Assembly (NCBI RefSeq): GCF_000235605.1
Contig: NC_016584.1
Location: forward strand, 3,088,001 to 3,152,000
DNA: 64,000 bases
Source of the DNA: Desulfosporosinus orientis DSM 765
Lineage (GTDB): Bacteria > Bacillota > Desulfitobacteriia > Desulfitobacteriales > Desulfitobacteriaceae
Reading direction: 5' to 3'
Positions 52,267 to 61,341 of this stretch are shown here, piece after piece (within the stretch, counting starts at the first letter, position 1; each line of letters begins with the position of its first letter). Position numbers and translations under genes: made by a program. The notes below the pieces were generated by a model, which did not search any database, had not been told where the DNA came from, and was given only the letters and a program-made list of their open reading frames with translations.

Positions 52267-54150
52267 ATGCATAAAGGAACTAAAAATGAACCTACTATAG
52301 CAGTCTTTAGTTATCATGCTTTAACATCGTTAATCAATAAACTTCAATATAAGGCTTCTTATCCGGTTCGGATTTTAGTGATTGATTGTGAGTGGAATGA
52401 TGTTCTCCAAAAAGCTGAGGATATGGAAAAAACCAGGGAAGCTGATGTTTTCGTTTCCGCAGGAGGAACAGCAAAACTTCTCTCTACTAAACTTTCTAAC
52501 CCATTAGTTGAAATTAAAGTAACCGGCTTCGACATTTTAAATGCCCTTAAAGAAGCTAAACATTATTCTGATACAGTTGGAATCATTGCCTATGAAAGTA
52601 AGATCCCAAATCTGGATAACTTTTCTGAATTGCTGAATATCTCCATTAAACAATTTACTTATCAAAAGCTTAGCGATATCGAAGAGTGTTTAAACCATCT
52701 GCAAAACGAAGGTATTAAAGTCGTTATCGGAGGCAGTTTTCTCCAAGAAGTAATCAGCAAAAGAGGAGTTACAGGAATAAAGGGAATCTTTATATATTCG
52801 TCAGATGGTGTTACTCGAGCCTTGGATACTGCGGTCCAAGTGGCTTTTTCTAAGCAAGTAGAGGCTAGAAAAGCAGAAGAACTGCGGACAATTTTAGCTT
52901 TTTCGTATGAAGGTATAATAGCCGTCGATAGGGATGGACTAATCACAGTAATTAATTCAAGTGCTGAAAAAATTATTGGCGCTTCTGAATACAAAGTGAT
53001 AGGTAAATCTATTACTAAAGTATTTCCGAATGCCAAGCTTACAAAAGTTATACAGAGTTGTAAGGCAGAGTTAAATCAGATTGAGACTTTCGGGAATAGC
53101 CAGATTGTCATCAACCGTATACCTATTTCGGTAAACTCGGAAGTTATTGGAGCGGTTGCGACATTCCAAAATATTGGGATTTTCCAAGAAGTCGAGGAAA
53201 AGATTCGTAAGAGCCTATTTCAAAAAGGTTTTGTAGCCAAAACATCTATCAAAGACATCATTGGTACTAGTGACCAGATTCAAAAAGTCAAACGAGAAGC
53301 CTTTCTCTATGCAAAGAATGCTTCTTCGGTTCTAATCACTGGGGAATCAGGTACAGGTAAGGAACTTTTTGCTCAAGGTATACATAATGCCAGTATTCGA
53401 TTTCGTCACCCTTTTGTTACCATAAACTGTGCGGCCATTCCTGATAACTTGCTGGAGAGCGAACTTTTTGGTTACGAAGAAGGTGCATTCACTGGAGCTA
53501 AAAAGGGTGGAAAACCCGGATTGTTTGAACTGGCTCATGAGGGAACGGTATTTCTAGACGAAATAGGTGAACTTTCTATGTCTCTGCAATCTCGTCTGTT
53601 AAGGGTCCTAGAACAACGTGAAGTTCTGCGCATCGGAAGTGACCATATTCGTTCGGTTAATATCCAAGTGATATCTGCCACTAATAAAGACTTATGGGAA
53701 ATGACAGAAAAAGGTTATTTCCGAAAGGATCTATATTACAGACTTAATGTTTTAGAACTGCGTCTTCCTCCTCTACGAGTTCGCAAAACTGATATTCCTT
53801 TACTCGTTAAAAGTTTTCTCACTGAAATGTGCCATGACCTCAATGAACAGGAAATAGAGAGGATTTCCAAGCTTACTGTATTTAGAGATTATAACTGGCC
53901 AGGTAATATTCGCGAACTAAGAAATATCGTTGAAAGATTTGCGGCTCTCTATAAAGAAGAAGATCATGAGTCCTTACTATTATCTTTATTCGAAAGGCTA
54001 ACTTTTGACGATCTTGGTTCAGGTGAACAAGCAGAACTAATCCGAGTTTTAAATAGCGTCAAGGGCAATAAAACCGAAGCTGCAAAAAAACTAGGAATCA
54101 GTCGAACTACGATGTGGCGAAAACTAAAAGGATATAAGGAAAAGACTTGA
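52267..54150 (+). CDS. PrpR-type sigma-54-dependent activator of the methylmalonyl cassette
   Basis: This 627-residue protein has an N-terminal PrpR_N sensor domain (about residues 5-200), a PAS domain (about 215-310), an AAA+ domain with Walker A GESGTGKE (from residue 359), an intact GAFTGA loop (406-411) and Walker B FLDEIGEL. A Fis-type helix-turn-helix ends it (AAKKLGISRTTMWRKLKGY). ATG 52267 follows GAGGGGAG; an in-frame ATG at 52153 lies only 4 bases after a TATAAT box and is rejected. It is followed by a TTGCA dyad, a terminator and the sigma-54 promoter of the mutase operon, the same layout as the activator at 38321. Known PrpR proteins sense propionate metabolites, which fits. Confidence 0.93.
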   Translation: MHKGTKNEPTIAVFSYHALTSLINKLQYKASYPVRILVIDCEWNDVLQKAEDMEKTREADVFVSAGGTAKLLSTKLSNPLVEIKVTGFDILNALKEAKHYSDTVGIIAYESKIPNLDNFSELLNISIKQFTYQKLSDIEECLNHLQNEGIKVVIGGSFLQEVISKRGVTGIKGIFIYSSDGVTRALDTAVQVAFSKQVEARKAEELRTILAFSYEGIIAVDRDGLITVINSSAEKIIGASEYKVIGKSITKVFPNAKLTKVIQSCKAELNQIETFGNSQIVINRIPISVNSEVIGAVATFQNIGIFQEVEEKIRKSLFQKGFVAKTSIKDIIGTSDQIQKVKREAFLYAKNASSVLITGESGTGKELFAQGIHNASIRFRHPFVTINCAAIPDNLLESELFGYEEGAFTGAKKGGKPGLFELAHEGTVFLDEIGELSMSLQSRLLRVLEQREVLRIGSDHIRSVNIQVISATNKDLWEMTEKGYFRKDLYYRLNVLELRLPPLRVRKTDIPLLVKSFLTEMCHDLNEQEIERISKLTVFRDYNWPGNIRELRNIVERFAALYKEEDHESLLLSLFERLTFDDLGSGEQAELIRVLNSVKGNKTEAAKKLGISRTTMWRKLKGYKEKT

Positions 54151-54192
54151 AACATTTGCAACACAATATAACGCTTAATGCAACATTGTGTT
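54151..54192 (+). promoter_or_regulatory. TTGCA-type inverted repeat, candidate enhancer of the mutase operon
   Basis: AACACAAT (54160-54167) and ATTGTGTT (54185-54192) form a dyad flanked by ATTTGCAAC and AATGCAACA. It is related in composition to the dyads at 40.2 and 46.6 kb and lies 76 bases or more upstream of the sigma-54 promoter. Confidence 0.55.
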
Positions 54193-54222
54193 ACATCAAA
54201 AAAGGAGAGAATTAAAACCATA

Positions 54223-54257
54223 AGAGACGGAAGGCAGAATTCCGCCTCTTTTTCTTT
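54223..54257 (+). terminator. Rho-independent terminator of the activator gene
   Basis: AGAGACGGAA pairs with TTCCGCCTCT (one mismatch), followed by TTTTTCTTTT. It sits between the enhancer dyad and the sigma-54 promoter. Confidence 0.75.
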
Positions 54258-54267
54258 TGCACGATGG

Positions 54268-54283
54268 TGGCATGAATCTTGCT
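54268..54283 (+). promoter_or_regulatory. Sigma-54 promoter of the methylmalonyl-CoA operon
   Basis: TGGCATGAATCTTGCT matches the -24/-12 consensus at correct spacing, 48 bases before the mutase start. Confidence 0.82.
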
Positions 54284-54331
54284 AATAAATATCTGAAAAT
54301 TCAAATTATTTAAGGGGAGTGAAATATACTT

Positions 54332-56005
54332 GTGGAAAAAAGTAAGGAATTTGAAAAAATTGCCCAACAAAAAGTTCTTTGGGAGAGCAAGAATTTTAGG
54401 AATAATCCTTCAAAATCAGCGGATGAACGTTGGGAAAGCGATGGGTCAGAGGTCGAATTGCTACGGCTTTATTCACCAGATAATCTTAAACTCGACTATC
54501 TAAGGGATTTAAACTTTCCGGGAGAATTTCCGTATACACGTGGTGTTCAACCGGACATGTACCGGGGTCGGCTCTGGACAATGCGTCAATACGCAGGTTA
54601 CGGAACTGCACAAGAAACAAACTCCCGTTTTCAGTATCTGCTTAAACAAGGACAAACCGGCCTCAGTGTGGCTTTCGATTTAGTTACCCAAATTGGTTAT
54701 AATTCTGACGATCCTCTTGCCCAAGGAGAAGTGGGCAAGGTAGGTGTAGCGATTGATTCCTTGGCAGATATAGAATCGCTTTTCAAGGATATACCGTTAG
54801 ACAAGGTTAGCACATCTATGACGATTAATGCTCCAGCCGCCATACTTCTGGCTATGTATATAGTAGTAGCCGAAAAGCAGGGTATAGCTTCCACCAAATT
54901 ATCCGGAACCATTCAAAATGACATATTAAAGGAATATATGGCCCGGGGAACTTATATTTTCCCGCCGAAGCCCTCAATGCGGCTAATCACCGATACCTTT
55001 AAATATTGTGCCGAGCATCTTCCAAACTGGAACACGATTAGTATCAGTGGCTATCATATTCGAGAAGCGGGCTCTAATGCGATTCAAGAAGTGGCTTTTA
55101 CCCTGGCAGATGGAATTGCTTATGTCGAGGCCGCTCTTAATGCAGGGTTGGAAATTGACCAGTTTGCTCCACGACTCTCCTTCTTTTTCAACGCTCACTC
55201 CAATTTTTTGGAGGAGATCGCCAAGTTTAGGGCTGCCCGCAGAGTATGGGCAAAGATAATGAAAAACCGGTTTAAAGCTGATAACCCCAAATCCTTGATG
55301 ATGCGTTTCCATACCCAAACAGCCGGTTGTACGTTGACGGCTCAACAACCCGAGGTGAATATTATGCGGGTAGCTTTTCAGGCCTTGAGTGCTGTGCTGG
55401 GCGGTACCCAATCATTGCACACCAATGCCTGGGATGAGGCCTTAGCTCTTCCCAGCCAAGAATCGGCTCTACTCGCTTTACGAACCCAACAGACCATTGC
55501 CTACGAAACTGGAGTTACAGAAACAGTGGATCCATTAGGGGGATCTTATTGTGTGGAAAAATTAACAGAGGATATAGAGAAGGCCGTTTGGGGCTACCTC
55601 GAGAAGATTGATGAATTAGGCGGTGCCGTACGGGCCATTGAACTTGGTTTTCAACAAAAAGAAATCCAGACAAGTGCCTATCGTTATCAAATGGAGATCG
55701 AGAATCAAAAAAGGATTATCGTTGGGATTAACAAATTTGAGATTAAACAAGATCCACCACAAGGGTTACTCAAAGTAAATCCCAAAGTCGAACAAGAACA
55801 AAAACAACGATTAGCCGCTGTGTATCGGAAAAGAAATCAGGCTGAGGTAGAGAACAGTCTGATTCGGTTGGAAAAAGCCGCAAAGAGCACGGAAAACTTA
55901 ATGCCTTTTTTTCTGGATTGCGTGCGGAATTACACCACCTTGGGTGAAATCTGTGACGTTTTACGACAAGTATTTGGAGAATACCGGCAAGATAACACCT
56001 TTTAA
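54332..56005 (+). CDS. Methylmalonyl-CoA mutase, large (catalytic) subunit
   Basis: This 557-residue catalytic subunit lacks the B12 domain, which is encoded by the next gene, as in archaeal and many Firmicute mutases. It converts methylmalonyl-CoA to succinyl-CoA. Key positions, mapped by eye to the Propionibacterium enzyme, are Tyr87 in RQYAG (TyrA89), Arg205 in MARGTY (ArgA207) and His242 in SGYHIRE (HisA244). Keeping the Tyr and Arg favours methylmalonyl-CoA over isobutyryl- or 2-hydroxyisobutyryl-CoA. Position TyrA75 is Gln73 (RGVQPDMY). The GTG start follows AAGGGGAG. Its first 105 coding-strand bases from 54350 recur as a remnant at 18361. Confidence 0.93.
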   Translation: MEKSKEFEKIAQQKVLWESKNFRNNPSKSADERWESDGSEVELLRLYSPDNLKLDYLRDLNFPGEFPYTRGVQPDMYRGRLWTMRQYAGYGTAQETNSRFQYLLKQGQTGLSVAFDLVTQIGYNSDDPLAQGEVGKVGVAIDSLADIESLFKDIPLDKVSTSMTINAPAAILLAMYIVVAEKQGIASTKLSGTIQNDILKEYMARGTYIFPPKPSMRLITDTFKYCAEHLPNWNTISISGYHIREAGSNAIQEVAFTLADGIAYVEAALNAGLEIDQFAPRLSFFFNAHSNFLEEIAKFRAARRVWAKIMKNRFKADNPKSLMMRFHTQTAGCTLTAQQPEVNIMRVAFQALSAVLGGTQSLHTNAWDEALALPSQESALLALRTQQTIAYETGVTETVDPLGGSYCVEKLTEDIEKAVWGYLEKIDELGGAVRAIELGFQQKEIQTSAYRYQMEIENQKRIIVGINKFEIKQDPPQGLLKVNPKVEQEQKQRLAAVYRKRNQAEVENSLIRLEKAAKSTENLMPFFLDCVRNYTTLGEICDVLRQVFGEYRQDNTF

Positions 56006-56020
56006 TCAGGAGGAGTCGTA

Positions 56021-56443
56021 ATGGAAAAAGAACAACGTATTCGGGTCTTAATCGGCAAAGTCGGATTGGATGGTCATGATCGCGGGGCTAAAGTCATAGC
56101 TCAGGCCCTGCGGGATGCCGGGATGGAAGTTGTTTATACCGGCTTACGACAAACCCCGGATCAAATTGTCGAGGCAGCGATTCAAGAGGATGTTCAAGTC
56201 ATTGGAATTAGCATCTTATCGGGTGCCCACAGTTATCTGCTCCCGAGAATCATTGAGCTTCTAGCCCGAGAAGGAGCTCAGGATATCCCAGTAATCGCAG
56301 GGGGAGTCATTCCCAAAGATGACCAAGAATTTTTGAAAGAAGCAGGAGTAGTTGAGATATTTGAAACAGGAACACCCACGGGGGATATTGTTACTTTTAT
56401 CAAAGAGTATAATAAGGGTTTACGTAACGATGTAGAGGCTTAA
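56021..56443 (+). CDS. Methylmalonyl-CoA mutase, small (B12-binding) subunit
   Basis: This 140-residue cobalamin-binding subunit has the DxHxxG motif as LDGHDRG, with His19 as the lower cobalt ligand. The later SILSGAH and GGVIPKDD are the other B12-contact motifs. It begins 15 bases after the large-subunit stop with AGGAGG. Together the two form the adenosylcobalamin-dependent mutase. No mutase chaperone (MeaB/ArgK) is in this operon; it must be elsewhere if present. Confidence 0.95.
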   Translation: MEKEQRIRVLIGKVGLDGHDRGAKVIAQALRDAGMEVVYTGLRQTPDQIVEAAIQEDVQVIGISILSGAHSYLLPRIIELLAREGAQDIPVIAGGVIPKDDQEFLKEAGVVEIFETGTPTGDIVTFIKEYNKGLRNDVEA

Positions 56444-56463
56444 GAAAGGAGAATTAAGATAAT

Positions 56464-56877
56464 ATGGACCTTCAATTAAAGCTGGACCATCTGGGGATCG
56501 CTGTCAAAAACCTAGACGAGGCTATAAGTGTATACCTTGGCTTAGGGCTAAGTTGTAGTCAACTTGAAACGATCCCTGAACAAAAAGTTCGGACGGCTAC
56601 TTTACGGATAGGTGACACCAATCTGGAACTATTAGAGCCTATGGAAGCCAACAGTCCCGTTGGGAAATTCCTTGCAGCCCGTGGTGGAGGTATTCATCAT
56701 TTAGCATTTCAAGTCGAGAGTATTGAAGAAAAGTTATTTGAATTAAAAAATTCAGGAATACGTTTAATCGATAAGACCCCTAGAATTGGATTGGGTGGAA
56801 GCAAGGTCGCTTTTATTCATCCCCAAAGTACTTTCAACACCCTAATAGAACTGGTTGAGCGTTGCAGCCAGGTTTAA
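56464..56877 (+). CDS. mce: Methylmalonyl-CoA epimerase
   Basis: This 137-residue vicinal-oxygen-chelate protein has the usual metal ligands: His9 in KLDHLGIAV, the histidine in GGGIHHLAFQVE and the glutamate in TLIELVE. It converts (S)- to (R)-methylmalonyl-CoA between carboxylase and mutase. It begins 20 bases after the small mutase subunit, and its last bases provide the ribosome-binding site of the carboxyltransferase gene. Length and gene order match typical propionyl-CoA pathways. Confidence 0.95.
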   Translation: MDLQLKLDHLGIAVKNLDEAISVYLGLGLSCSQLETIPEQKVRTATLRIGDTNLELLEPMEANSPVGKFLAARGGGIHHLAFQVESIEEKLFELKNSGIRLIDKTPRIGLGGSKVAFIHPQSTFNTLIELVERCSQV

Positions 56878-56890
56878 GGAGGTGGAACCC

Positions 56891-58438
56891 TTGGATATCT
56901 ACGCTAAACTTAGCGAACTAACAGCTTTACAAGAAGCAACAAAACTAGGAGGTGGTGTTGGGCGCATCATTAGGCAACACGAAAACGGCAAAATGACTGC
57001 GCGTGAGCGGATTGATGTACTCCTTGACGTCGATAGTTTTATTGAGACCGATACCTTTATTAAAGGAGAAATGACCGATTTTACAAAACCAGACGTGGTC
57101 AACGTAGGGGAAGGTGTCGTTACAGGCTATGGTACAATACATGGTCGCTTAGTTTATATTTTCTCCCAGGACTTTACCGTTTTCGGCGGAGCTTTGGGGG
57201 ACCTTCACTCCCGAAAAATTTGTAAAATCATGGACCTTGCTCTAAAAAACGGCGCTCCTGTTATCGGCCTTAATGACTCGGGGGGAGCACGTATCCAAGA
57301 GGGAGTTAGTGCTTTATCTGCTTACGGAGACATCTTCTATCGAAATACCTTGGCCTCTGGAGTAATCCCACAAATTTCAGTTATCATGGGGCCCTGTGCC
57401 GGTGGCGCTGTCTATTCTCCGGCTATTACCGATTTTACATTTATGGTGGATAAGACCAGCCAGATGTTTATTACCGGCCCCCAAGTTATAAAATCTGTGA
57501 CAGGGGAGGAGGTAACGACTAAAGAATTGGGGGGGGCCATGGTTCATAACCATACAAGCGGAGTAGCCCATTTTCTTGGTCAATCGGAAACTGATACCTT
57601 GGAAATGGTCAGGCATTTACTGACCTACTTGCCTCAAAACAATCTCGAGGAGTCCCCCATATTAGAGGGCAAGCCACCTAAAGCAGAAGATGACGATCTG
57701 CTAAACGTAGTACCAATTGAACCCAATAAACAATATGATGTCCGGGATGTCCTCTATCTTCTCGTCGATGGCGGTGAATTCTTTGAAGTTCATCAACGTT
57801 TTGCGCAAAATATTGTAACCTGTTTTGCTCGTTTCGAGGGTATGGCGGTGGGTATTGTTGCGAATCAGCCCGCCTATCTCGCCGGTTGCTTAGATATTGA
57901 TGCTTCTGATAAACTATCCCGTTTTGTACGTTTTTGTGATTGCTTTAATATACCCTTAATAACATTCGTAGATGTTCCTGGCTTTCTTCCAGGAGTTGAT
58001 CAAGAATATCGTGGAATTATCCGTCATGGAGCTAAAATCCTGTATGCTTACTCCGAAGCCACAGTCCCCAAGATTACGATTATTTTGCGGAAAGCTTACG
58101 GCGGTGCTTATGTCGCTATGTGCAGTCGCTCCTTAGGAGCGGATGTCGCTGTAGCCTGGCCGACAGCAGAAATCGCGGTTATGGGACCGGACGGTGCAGC
58201 GAATATTATCTTCCGGGAAGAAATTATGAAGTCTGCAGATCCTAAGGCCACCATGAAACAAAGAACTGAGGAATACCGCGAAAAGTTCGCAAACCCTTAT
58301 ATTGCTAGTGCCAAGGGTTTGATTGACAATATTATCGACCCGCGTGATACCCGAAAAATGATTATTCAAAGTCTCAACATGCTAAATTCTAAACGAGAAG
58401 CGCATCCGCGAAAGAAGCATGGCAATATTCCATTTTAG
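56891..58438 (+). CDS. Propionyl-CoA carboxylase carboxyltransferase (beta) subunit
   Basis: This 515-residue carboxyltransferase has the two crotonase-like halves typical of PccB/MmdA, with GGARIQEGVSALSAYGDIF in the first and VDVPGFLPGVDQEYRGIIRHGAK and RKAYGGAYVAM in the second. The TTG at 56891 follows AAGGAGGTGG and gives the standard MDIYAKLSEL start. It moves a carboxyl group between biotin and propionyl-CoA. Because a biotin carboxylase and a carrier follow and no membrane decarboxylase subunit is present, ATP-dependent propionyl-CoA carboxylase is favoured over sodium-pumping decarboxylase. Confidence 0.92.
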   Translation: MDIYAKLSELTALQEATKLGGGVGRIIRQHENGKMTARERIDVLLDVDSFIETDTFIKGEMTDFTKPDVVNVGEGVVTGYGTIHGRLVYIFSQDFTVFGGALGDLHSRKICKIMDLALKNGAPVIGLNDSGGARIQEGVSALSAYGDIFYRNTLASGVIPQISVIMGPCAGGAVYSPAITDFTFMVDKTSQMFITGPQVIKSVTGEEVTTKELGGAMVHNHTSGVAHFLGQSETDTLEMVRHLLTYLPQNNLEESPILEGKPPKAEDDDLLNVVPIEPNKQYDVRDVLYLLVDGGEFFEVHQRFAQNIVTCFARFEGMAVGIVANQPAYLAGCLDIDASDKLSRFVRFCDCFNIPLITFVDVPGFLPGVDQEYRGIIRHGAKILYAYSEATVPKITIILRKAYGGAYVAMCSRSLGADVAVAWPTAEIAVMGPDGAANIIFREEIMKSADPKATMKQRTEEYREKFANPYIASAKGLIDNIIDPRDTRKMIIQSLNMLNSKREAHPRKKHGNIPF

Positions 58439-58449
58439 GGGGTGAAAAG

Positions 58450-59979
58450 ATGTTTCGGAAAATCTTAATTGCAAACAGAGGGGAAATCGCTGTCCGAATC
58501 ATTCGAACTTGCCAAGAGATGCAGGTTAAGACCATTGCCATTTACACGGAAGTCGATTCAGACTCTCTCCATGTTAAACTTGCGGATGAAGCAGTTAAAT
58601 GTGTCTCCAGAACTGGTTACTTGGATATGGAATGGATTATCCAAAAAGCAGTGAACATGGGGGCGCAAGCGATTCACCCAGGTTACGGTTTTTTAGCAGA
58701 GAACCCGCTTTTTGCAAAGAAGATTCTGGAAGCCGGGCTTGTCTTTATCGGTCCTGATGCACACACCATGGCCTTAATGGGAGATAAATCAAAAGCTCGA
58801 GAAACGATGGCTTCCTCTGGTTTTCCTGTCGTTCCAGGAGGCACGGGGATTGTCATGAGTACAGAAGAAGCACTACCTATGGCCAGGACACTGGGTTACC
58901 CAGTACTGATCAAGGCCGTTGCCGGAGGGGGAGGCCGAGGCATGCGACTCGTCCTTGAAGAGGATCAACTTGTTCTGAGCTTGGAGAGCGCAAGCTCTGA
59001 GGCAAAAGCCTGCTTTAATAATTCAGATGTTTATTTAGAAAAATACCTCGAGGGATGCCGACATGTGGAAATACAAATTCTAGCGGACAACTATGGAGAA
59101 GTTGTCTCCTTAGGCGAACGAGATTGTTCTATCCAACGACGGCATCAAAAATTGATCGAAGAGTCTCCATCGCCTGCTCTGACACCCGAGCTTCGAAATC
59201 GCATGAGCGAGGTTTCCTGTAACGCAGTTAAAGCCGTTGGTTATCGTGGTGCCGGTACCCTTGAGTTTCTGTTAGACAAAGACTTGAATTTTTACTTTAT
59301 GGAAATGAACACCCGTATTCAGGTTGAACACACAATCACAGAATTAATTTGTGGCCTTGATCTGATTAAGGAGCAGATCCGGATTGCAGCCGGAGAGCCG
59401 TTAGGGTATAAGCAGACCGATATTCGGCTCACAGGTTGGGCTATGGAATGCCGTATTAATGCTGAAGATCCGGTTACCTTCATGCCTTCACCCGGCAAAA
59501 TTGAATATTTCCGCCCACCAGGAGGGTTTGGAGTCCGAGTCGACAGTGCCGCTTACTCTGGATATACAGTTACCCCTTTTTATGATTCCCTTATCAGCAA
59601 ACTCCTCGTTTATGGCCGAACACGAGCAGAAGTCTTAGCCCGAATGCAGCGTGCTCTGGCAGAATTTAGTATTAGCGGAGTAAAGACGACGATCCCTTTC
59701 CATCAACGAATCTTAGCAGACAAGGACTTTCAAAGAGGGAAATTCACAACAGACTTTATTCAGAAAAAACTTGATTCAGAGAAAGAAAACAGTTTAGAAC
59801 TTGAGTACCACTCAGATCTTGACGATCAAGCAAGAGATAACCTACTAATCGCGGTTCTTAGCGCCGCAATTGAAACTTATGAAAAATCAGAACATGTGCG
59901 CTACCGGATTATTAACATTCAACCTTCTGGTAAGATGCGTTCAGCATGGCGTTTGGCTAGTTTATATGGAGGTGGTTGA
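58450..59979 (+). CDS. Biotin carboxylase subunit with C-terminal extension
   Basis: This 509-residue ATP-grasp biotin carboxylase starts with FRKILIANRGEIAVRIIR. It has the glycine-rich ATP loop AVAGGGGRGMR, the bicarbonate/biotin site EMNTRIQVEHTITE and the usual C-terminal domain to about residue 450. About 55 extra residues follow, ending in SAWRLASLYGGG, a segment like those that precede biotin-carrier domains in fused enzymes. The carrier gene starts 2 bases after its stop, so this may be a split form of a fused subunit. It carboxylates the biotin carrier using ATP and bicarbonate. Confidence 0.93.
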   Translation: MFRKILIANRGEIAVRIIRTCQEMQVKTIAIYTEVDSDSLHVKLADEAVKCVSRTGYLDMEWIIQKAVNMGAQAIHPGYGFLAENPLFAKKILEAGLVFIGPDAHTMALMGDKSKARETMASSGFPVVPGGTGIVMSTEEALPMARTLGYPVLIKAVAGGGGRGMRLVLEEDQLVLSLESASSEAKACFNNSDVYLEKYLEGCRHVEIQILADNYGEVVSLGERDCSIQRRHQKLIEESPSPALTPELRNRMSEVSCNAVKAVGYRGAGTLEFLLDKDLNFYFMEMNTRIQVEHTITELICGLDLIKEQIRIAAGEPLGYKQTDIRLTGWAMECRINAEDPVTFMPSPGKIEYFRPPGGFGVRVDSAAYSGYTVTPFYDSLISKLLVYGRTRAEVLARMQRALAEFSISGVKTTIPFHQRILADKDFQRGKFTTDFIQKKLDSEKENSLELEYHSDLDDQARDNLLIAVLSAAIETYEKSEHVRYRIINIQPSGKMRSAWRLASLYGGG

Positions 59980-59981
59980 TC

Positions 59982-60323
59982 ATGAAAAAATTTCTGGTAC
60001 GTGTAAACGCTCAAGAATTTGAAGTCGAAGTTGAAGAGATAACACAAAAGGCAGCAAAGAATACTCCGGCTTTGCAAAGCCCTGTCAAACATCAAATAAC
60101 TGGTAGTGGAAATGGGCACGTATTGGCCCCCATGCCTGGGGTAATTACACAGGCCCATGTTAAGATTGGAGACATCGTTAAAGCGGATCGAACGGTAGTG
60201 ACTTTAGAAGCTATGAAAATGGAAAATCGAATTCCAGCTGGTAAGGACGGGCGGGTATTGGATATCCTAGTCAGTGTCGGTCAAAATGTTACAGCGGGAG
60301 AACTTCTCGTCGTCATTAGTTGA
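59982..60323 (+). CDS. Biotin carboxyl carrier protein
   Basis: This 113-residue carrier has the biotinylation motif EAMKMEN with Lys79, preceded by a short N-terminal beta segment (KKFLVRVNAQEFEVEVEE) and a linker. ATG 59982 follows GGAGGTGG; the TTG at 59976 is less likely. It carries carboxybiotin between the biotin carboxylase and the carboxyltransferase and is the last gene of the operon. Bases 60292-60317 near its 3' end recur exactly in the remnant at 18471. Confidence 0.94.
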   Translation: MKKFLVRVNAQEFEVEVEEITQKAAKNTPALQSPVKHQITGSGNGHVLAPMPGVITQAHVKIGDIVKADRTVVTLEAMKMENRIPAGKDGRVLDILVSVGQNVTAGELLVVIS

Positions 60324-60345
60324 TTTATTGGTAGTGTCAGACAAC

Positions 60346-61221
60346 TCAGGAAGTCCTTCCATACCGTTCGACAATGAAATCCATAAAGTAGCGGCTGGCA
60401 ATGGGCAATACCTTCTTGTTTTTAAAGGCCAGGGAAATGGTGCGGACAATAGGCGGGGACAGCTCCAGGGTGGCGATACAATATGGGGATCTGCTGATGA
60501 TTAATTTCGGCAGAATCGATATTCCCAAACCGCTTTCAATCATGGACATAATCGTATAATCGTCATGAACACGGTATTGGACGTTAGGATGGAGATTTTC
60601 CCGTTTAAAAAACTCCAAGGGCACGCTTAACTGGCCTTCATCTAAGAGGATATAGGCTTCATCCACCAGGTCCCGGAGTGAAATTTTCTCCTTGCAGGTT
60701 AAGGGGTGGTTCTGAGACACGACCACCAGCATTTCATCCTGCTGGAGAGGGATGGTCTTCAGTTCAGATACGGCTTGGGCGTCGGGATTGACAAAGCCGA
60801 AATCCACGCTTCCTTCTTTAATCAGCTGGGCAATGCTGGTGTACTCCCCCTGGTGAAGCTCAAAGCGAACGGAAGGGTACCGGGCTTTAAAATCCCTGAT
60901 CAAATCAGGCAGCCAATTGCTGGAGACACTGGAGAAGGTGCCGATGCGAATAATCCCTTTCTGCAGTCCTTGCATTTCCCGGCGTTTTTCCTCAAGTTCC
61001 CGGTAGGAATAATGGACCGCTTTGATGTAGGGCAGGAATTCCTCGGCATCAGGGGTCAGGGTGATCCCTTTGCGGGAACGCAAAAAGAGCACGGTGGAAA
61101 GCTCCTCCTCAAGGGCGCGGATCATCTGGCTGATGGCGGATTGAGTGTAGCCCAGTTCCTCAGCGGCTTTGGTAAAACTTCCTGTTTCCATGATTTTCAT
61201 AAAAGCTTGATAGCGATTCAT
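60346..61221 (-). CDS. LysR-family transcriptional regulator
   Basis: This 291-residue LysR protein has an N-terminal winged helix-turn-helix (FTKAAEELGYTQSAISQMIRALEEEL) and a C-terminal effector domain starting near residue 90 (IRIGTFSSVSSNWLPDLI). ATG 61221 is divergent from azlC, which it probably regulates. The DNA is more GC-rich than the adjacent methylmalonyl operon. Its 3' end (60439-60497) has a copy in the remnant at 18534, so it was part of the duplicated segment. It converges on the biotin-carrier gene with only 22 bases between and no evident terminator. Confidence 0.93.
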   Translation of the reverse strand: MNRYQAFMKIMETGSFTKAAEELGYTQSAISQMIRALEEELSTVLFLRSRKGITLTPDAEEFLPYIKAVHYSYRELEEKRREMQGLQKGIIRIGTFSSVSSNWLPDLIRDFKARYPSVRFELHQGEYTSIAQLIKEGSVDFGFVNPDAQAVSELKTIPLQQDEMLVVVSQNHPLTCKEKISLRDLVDEAYILLDEGQLSVPLEFFKRENLHPNVQYRVHDDYTIMSMIESGLGISILPKLIISRSPYCIATLELSPPIVRTISLAFKNKKVLPIASRYFMDFIVERYGRTS

Positions 61222-61341
61222 TGCTTACCTCAAATACATTAGAAAATCTTATATATTCATTATGGAAATTCGTTTTACTTATGTCAAGAGGGGAGAGTAT
61301 GATGAGAACAAACAAGAATGATTGATCAGAGGTAAGTTTCA
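61222..61341. promoter_or_regulatory. Divergent LysR/azlC control region
   Basis: This 120-base AT-rich spacer between divergent genes contains TATATATTCATTATGG-like sequence at about 61247-61265 that could hold a LysR box. I cannot define the operator or -35/-10 boxes with confidence. Confidence 0.35.

Noticed and set aside
54332-56443. Isobutyryl-CoA or 2-hydroxyisobutyryl-CoA mutase
   Set aside because: The Tyr of RQYAG and the Arg of MARGTY, which mark methylmalonyl-CoA mutases, are both present, and epimerase and carboxylase genes follow.
56891-60323. Sodium-pumping methylmalonyl-CoA decarboxylase
   Set aside because: A biotin carboxylase is encoded and there is no membrane beta subunit, so an ATP-dependent carboxylase is more likely.
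60706-61242. 178-codon plus-strand open frame opposite the LysR gene
   Set aside because: It is the reverse of a clear LysR gene, has no ribosome-binding site and no recognisable motifs.
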